NCBI GenBank assembly: GCA_019400425.1
Contig: JAFREE010000103.1
Location: 1-64,000, forward strand
Length of the DNA: 64,000 nt
DNA from: Hymenochaete sp. R1
Lineage: Eukaryota > Basidiomycota > Agaricomycetes > Hymenochaetales > Hymenochaetaceae
Direction: 5' to 3'
Part shown: positions 58,738 to 64,000 of the stretch, piece after piece
Layout of the letters: every line of letters starts with the position of its first letter
Numbering within the stretch: position 1 is the stretch's first letter
The notes under the pieces: model-generated
Databases searched by the model: none
What the model was told of the DNA's origin: nothing
What the model saw: the letters and a program-made list of their open reading frames with translations, nothing else
Translations under genes and position numbers: made by a program

Positions 58738-60008
58738 ATGTCGCTCGATTTTCTCAAGTCTGAAATCGCATCTAAGCGTAAGCTCACTTCAGATGAAGCT
58801 GCTAGACCTTCTAAATACATGCGAAGGGGTGAACTCGAGAAAATCCGAGAGGAACAACTGAGAAAGGAGAAGGAAGACGAAACAAAACGCAAGGCAGAGG
58901 AGAGTTTGAAAATTCGGGCGAGAGATTCCAAGGCATGTTGTTCTCTTTTCAGTTCATAGATTACTTTTGACACCCTCTATAGAGCCCTCGAGCGTATTCA
59001 AAGTCACCCATGCCTGAAACCTCAGCCTCTCGTCAGGATAGCGATAGCGCTTCACCAGCTCCAGATTCTGAACGTTTTAACATCTCAAACGAAGAAGCCA
59101 TCCGGCGCTTGCGTCAGAAGGGCCAACCTATTCGTCTCTTCGGAGAAACAGAGCGAGAACGAAGACTGCGACTACGTGCCCTAGAACTCATTGAAGAGAA
59201 GGGCCATGATCGTCACGGTGGACAGAACGACTTCCGAAAAGCATTGGAAAACGTCGAACTGAATGAGCTCGAGGCGAAAGCGAAAGGAAAGGCTAAGGAT
59301 ACCAAAGCCAAAGACGAGACCGACACATCCGGAACTGTCATGATTGACCTTGACCTCATCAAGACGAATCCCGACAGGCTTTACCCTTTGATCTATTACG
59401 CTATGAAACGTTACCTGAGAGAGTGGGGTGAAGCAATGGATGAGCGACCGGAGACAGTCAAGCGGACAAACCAAGGAAAACTAGCGGCTGCGACTCAGGT
59501 TCAATCTGCTCAATATTTGAAGCCTCTATTCAAGAGTCTACGAACCAGGGTAGGCATTTCATGCACTCTCAAGAAGTCAAAGTTATTGAAGCAAACACTA
59601 GAATCTACCGCCGGACGTGCTTGGTCGAATAACTGAAATAGTCTACTATATGCAAAATCGACAGTACCAAAGAGCCAATGACTCGTACTTGCGACTATCA
59701 ATAGGTAACGCACCTTGGCCTATCGGTGTAACCATGGTTGGGTAAGTTTTACGCGTTTCCTCAGATTCGATTCATTAATATTATCACAGTATTCATGAAC
59801 GTTCCGCCCGGGAGAAAATCTCATCTGACCAAGTCGCCCATGTCTTGAACGACGAAGTCAGCCGAAAGTACATCCAAAGTTTGAAAAGGTTCGTATTGCC
59901 GGACCCCTCAGCAAAACTTGACCCAACGCTGATTTGGTGTTTGCCAGGTTACTTACATTTGCTCAAACCAAATACCCTCCGGACGACTTGACCCAGCTCA
60001 TGGGTTAA
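58738..60008 (+). CDS. PRP18: pre-mRNA splicing factor Prp18
   Basis: Five exons (58738-58932, 58983-59549, 59602-59741, 59790-59888, 59948-60008) give 353 residues. The start [15 protein letters not shown] is typical. The PRP4-like motif [20 protein letters not shown] continues into GETERERR. The Prp18 helical domain follows, with [47 protein letters not shown] and the near-invariant [19 protein letters not shown]. Prp18 joins the spliceosome for the second step and stabilises 3' splice-site choice. Intron 1 (58933-58982, 50 nt) fits only a GC-AG donor (AAG|GCATGT); a GT donor nearby would create a stop. Confidence 0.94.
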
Positions 60009-60308
60009 TGTACATTTTACAAGTGTTCATGTATCAGTAGATATTCTTATTTTATCGCTGCCACTGCAACATTCTTTGCCGGCGTCTTGCTAGATGTATT
60101 ATGACGTCTTCCATAAGAATGTGCTTGTTCAATATTTCCTTGCCTTCGTCAGCGTCGCCAAGGCTCGCTCGTAAGCTCACATGATTGATTGATGGGGCGG
60201 CGCCCATGAATGCGGCACCGACGCGTCTCAGACGAATGGGGGTCAAACCATTTGAACTCGAAAGCCTTCATTTACGTTGGGCAAACAAGAATTTGCTCCT
60301 AAACGCCC

Positions 60309-63300
60309 ATGGCGCAGCTGCGGGCATCTGCTGTACCTACGCCCTTGCCAAAAATCCGGGCTGCCGCCATAGCCCATGTCCATACTGTACTTGCTCTGCT
60401 CGCTTTCGTGTCGGCGCTCTTCATTGGGTGTGTTTTGCACTACAAGAAGATAGTCAAGAATGGTGTTGCGGGATATCCGCAAGAATGGTTTCCGTCTGTG
60501 TCTGCGACGTGAGTTGAAGAAAGAGTGACTTATGATCTTCATGAGCTGATGTCCCAACCAGGATTGGTGACTGGTACCCGGAGCGCAACATCTTCCAGAT
60601 CCTCATCGCCGTGAACTCTGGTATGTCGTCCGCATGTTTTTTTTTTGCTGAAATCTCGAAATTAAACCCGCCACAGGGCCACGCTTCGCCGTCGTTCTGC
60701 TCCAATATCTTCTACAACGTAGCTCCCAAAGCGTTCTACCGGGCGTCATCTGTGTTACTGGAATTATTCGGACACTGTCTTGCGGAGGTTGGGTTTACAT
60801 CACCTCGACGGATGACCATGACGCTCATGACGTGCTCATGATCACGTACATTGTGTGCAATATTCCGTGGATGTTTGGCAACATCTCGCTCACGCCGAGG
60901 GAAAGGACGCGCCAGAGGTTCAGAAGGTATTTGCGCATACCACTACATGCTATTATTATATAAATATGTTGTTTTACCTTTCGAAAGGATTCTCCTTGCT
61001 TCGGTGTAAGTTTCTGGGTTAACGATTCTCAGGCATCTCCTAAACTCTTGTATTCTTCGTATAGATTTTTTGGGTCACTTGTTCCCATGATTTATTTCTT
61101 CCTGCAGCACAAAGTGCATAGGATACCCGGAGGTAAGTCTGAAAACATATGTTCTCAAAACCCTAGCTCACTGTTCAATCCTAGCCTACACACATTACTC
61201 TTTCTTTGAATGGGGTCTTATCATCACGGACGTTCTGTATGATTCTGTTGCCAAACTGGATTTCGAGGATGCAGGCTTCGAGGTGAGCTTCATGTGGTTC
61301 GCGCAAATTTCAAAGGGCTTTATTGAAGTGCGCATTTAGATAGATCTGAGCCGCATTTCCCCTTCTGCTACTACAGACGTGTAAGTCGGATTTCGTGCAA
61401 TCTACTTGAAGATGATTTACTTTTTTTCTATCCCAGTTCGTTTGCTGCCCATAATGACAATGAGGACCGCCGCGATAAGACAGACGTCTTGCATACCGAG
61501 AGGGTCATCCCTATCGAAGGGCAAGTAGATGGGGCTAGCCGACTACGTTTGAGAAATAGAGATATCTGCGCATACATTTCTAATATTTATTTATGTGCGT
61601 ATAAGTCAGGGATGCAAGAATTTTCCGGTCATCATTAATACTAACGAATCATTGATTCGTGGCAGCATACGTATTCTGGTCTATTTATACGTCACTTATC
61701 CCGACTCTGTTTTACTTTTCGGTCTGGGAGCTGGGCATAGCTGGTGCTGAGCTTGCATTGCTCACGATTCTATCTCCTACGTTCCTCGGCGCGAACGTCG
61801 TTCGAGATATTCTATCGTCAAAGTACGGTCGCGTTGCCTGCCATATTCTGAGTTTGCCTGGACTCTTGGCCTTTCTGCTCCCGAGGCCATTCCAGAGGCT
61901 AATCATGGTGGCCTTCGCGACCGTCTTTTGCTGCTTGGGAGCAGCATCGGACTGGTCTTCGTCTAATGATGTCTCGAACTCTTTCTGTAAGTGAATCATT
62001 CTTCTTCATCCTTCCAGTTTGTTGATCCAGTTGAAAGATTTCGGCATCGGCCTTTTGCTGTCTTCCCTTTCGAAGCTTGTGAATCATGGCAATAATCCAG
62101 GTGAACTTTATTATAATTGATTTCCGAAATCATATGCTGATGGGTCTCGCTTGGTAGTCTGGCCAATGCTCAACAAGAAGACGGGTGGGCAAAACTGGAT
62201 TGGTCTGGCTCTAACTGTTGCCGCACTGGTAGAGCTGGTAACAAGGCCTAAAACCTTGTATAAAAAGAAGCCAGTCACAAGGGCTTCAGTAGGAAATGGA
62301 ACCGCGGTGTCTTGGTTTTCCAATGCCGTTGCTCTCGGAAGTCTGTTGTTCAGTCTGCACTGCTTCGCAACAGACTCCAGCACAGTGATTGCCTGGACCT
62401 GGTCGGGTTACCCCATACGCGGCCCTGTTCCGCACGTTCACGGGGCCTTCACACTCGTTGCACAGGTCGTGGGTCTTTCCATTCCTGTCGTAGGCTTCAC
62501 TGGCCTGCTTCAGAGTCCCGTTTGGTACTTCTTCGGCGCTGCGTCGGCTTACACCCTCTATTCGTTTAATGATTGGACCGGATACTATGGCGGCCTGGGA
62601 CTCGTCGCATTCCTCACATCCATCATTCCCCAAGTGATGAGAAATGCCTCTTCGACAGCCCGACTCGGACAATTTTACTTTTGGGCTTTTTTCACTACAA
62701 TTGTATTGTATCTCGCAAACGTATGGACAGTGGCCTATGCGTTTGTCCCTGGGGGTCAAATACTTCGCGAAAGATCGGATCTGTAAGTGTTACTTCTTGG
62801 TCCAGGGGCATCTTTGCTGACTGCTCATTAAAGTGTATTAATCGCTCAAATTTTTCTACTGGCGCCGGCCTTCTCCTGGAGGAAACCTTTCAATTCCATT
62901 TCAGCAAAGCCTCACTTGTCTACAATTCCAAATTTAAGACCCCTTTCGATTGCTAGTCTTGCTATGATCTCTATCCTGGCCGCATACGTATCAATGTATC
63001 GAGCTCCGAGGACTGATATACAACCATACCGCCCCGGACCTCGTATCGTTCGTGCTGGCATATGGACGGTCCACTTTGGAATGGACAATGGGGGTAAGGA
63101 TAGTCAACGATTGATGCGTGATCTAATAGGGTGAGTGCAGAATCGTTTGAAGTTCGCATGATCAATATGTGACATTTTGCGCAGTGATTTGGAACTCGAT
63201 GTGGTCGGCTTGCTCGAAACAGATTTGCATGTGAGTTACTCGAGGGTTTCATCGCCGCTCATATACTGATTAAAAAAATGAAAGCGACCCGCTTACGGTA

Positions 63301-64000
63301 ATCGTGACCTGTGAGTAAAAAGTTTACAAGTAGTAACTCGTGCTGATAATCGACCCAGGACAAGGGTCATGGCGCAAGACATTGGATATGTAAGAACTTC
63401 CTTTCTAATTGCCCTATGGATGAAATCTGACATTTCGGCTTTTAGCATGTGGATATAGGTCCTGGACCAAACCAACACACCTGGGGAGCAGTGCTTCTAT
63501 CTAAGGTGCGCCGAACATCATCTATATATTTGTGAAGTAGCCTGGCCGACAATTTCAAGTTCCCAATCATAAATTCAACTCACCACTTACTCCCATCCCC
63601 GGATGGAGAGTTGGCACCAGCAATCACGGCGTATCTTAATATGTTTGGCACTGAAGTGTTAGTTGTCGTTGCGCATAATGGACAAGGTATGGGCTCAACT
63701 TGAGTAGTGTGCGAAAGAGATACTAAGCTTTACTCAGAGGAAACACCTCTCGATAGAGAATTGCAATCTAAGGAGCTAGCTCGTATCATGAACGAAGCTT
63801 ATCCCACTCCGGTGATATTCTTGGGATACGTGGTCACTAAACCCCATGCTGAGCGGCGTAAGTACAATCCTCCCTCTTTAAGTATGATGTGCTTACTGAG
63901 CGGTTCCTCATAGCGTCACCCTACAAAATCTTGGTTGAAGATGGTCGCATGTACGATATTGATACCGAGGACACGGATCGATGGTACACATATCCAACGT
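60309..64000 (+). CDS. CWH43: Cwh43, GPI-anchor lipid remodelling protein (3' end outside window)
   Basis: About 20 exons were traced: 60309-60508, 60562-60620, 60677-60926, 60988-61005, 61065-61132, 61185-61282, 61340-61380, 61437-61524, 61606-61627, 61666-61986, 62038-62100, 62158-62782, 62834-63130, 63185-63230, 63285-63310, 63359-63389, 63446-63505, 63560-63686, 63738-63857 and 63914 to the edge, about 882 residues so far. Exons 9-11 are the least certain. The N-terminal part is a Frag1/DRAM-type membrane region ([35 protein letters not shown]). The middle is polytopic ([47 protein letters not shown]). The C-terminus is an endonuclease/phosphatase-like domain ([28 protein letters not shown]). 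Cwh43 installs ceramide on GPI anchors in the ER/Golgi. Two exons are 18 and 22 nt. Confidence 0.92.

Overview
The window is nuclear DNA of a filamentous basidiomycete, most likely an Agaricomycete. This rests on dense short introns (mostly 50-90 nt) in nearly every gene, about 20 recognisable single-copy eukaryotic genes, closely packed divergent gene pairs, and protein types such as a Hom1/Phx1-like homeodomain factor and a small Ser-rich GPI-anchored Kre9-like protein. The species is not identifiable from sequence alone. Exon borders were derived by hand from GT-AG or GC-AG signals, reading frame and remembered family sequences; the phases close for every model, but none was tested against RNA.

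Layout. 1-16.5 kb: two inverted, roughly 350-bp copies of one repeat (500-845 and 15198-15546), each attached to a degenerate gene copy, bracket three minus-strand genes: a giant acidic, repeat-bearing protein ending in a CaaX box (2076-8062), a small GPI-type cell-surface protein (9861-10701) and the type II arginine methyltransferase PRMT5/Skb1 (11357-14774). 17-29 kb: eIF4B/Sce3 (+), a small orphan ORF (+), an SR-rich cyclophilin (-) divergent from a Rap/Rsr1-like GTPase (+), and the DEAD-box helicase DBP2 (+) with one long late intron. 29-39 kb: a CRIB-motif protein (+) behind a 3.4-kb gene-free stretch, ADAL (-), and an orphan Ser/Arg-rich protein (+). 39-50 kb: UBA4 (-)/COX10 (+), ZNF830-like (-)/TIM13 (+), JJJ1 (-), RFT1 (-)/RRP41 (+). 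51-64 kb: a homeodomain factor (-), U1-70K (-), COX12 (-)/PRP18 (+), and CWH43 (+), which runs off the right edge.

Functional themes. Much of the content is RNA metabolism (DBP2, U1-70K, PRP18, SR-cyclophilin, ZNF830-like, RRP41, eIF4B, UBA4 for tRNA thiolation, JJJ1 for 60S maturation). There is a mitochondrial group (COX10, COX12, TIM13), an ER/GPI/glycan group (RFT1, CWH43, plus a GPI substrate) and a polarity/signalling group (Rsr1-like GTPase, CRIB protein, PRMT5/Skb1, the CaaX protein). These are ordinary neighbours rather than a co-regulated cluster.

The least explained content is the about 1,779-residue acidic protein with a predicted farnesylation signal and internal SYSVT and PVDLS repeats, the inverted relic pair around it, five inferred GC-AG introns, an 8-nt microexon in COX12, and two genes whose first coding exon is only the ATG. 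I saw no CRISPR array, tRNA, rRNA or intact transposon.
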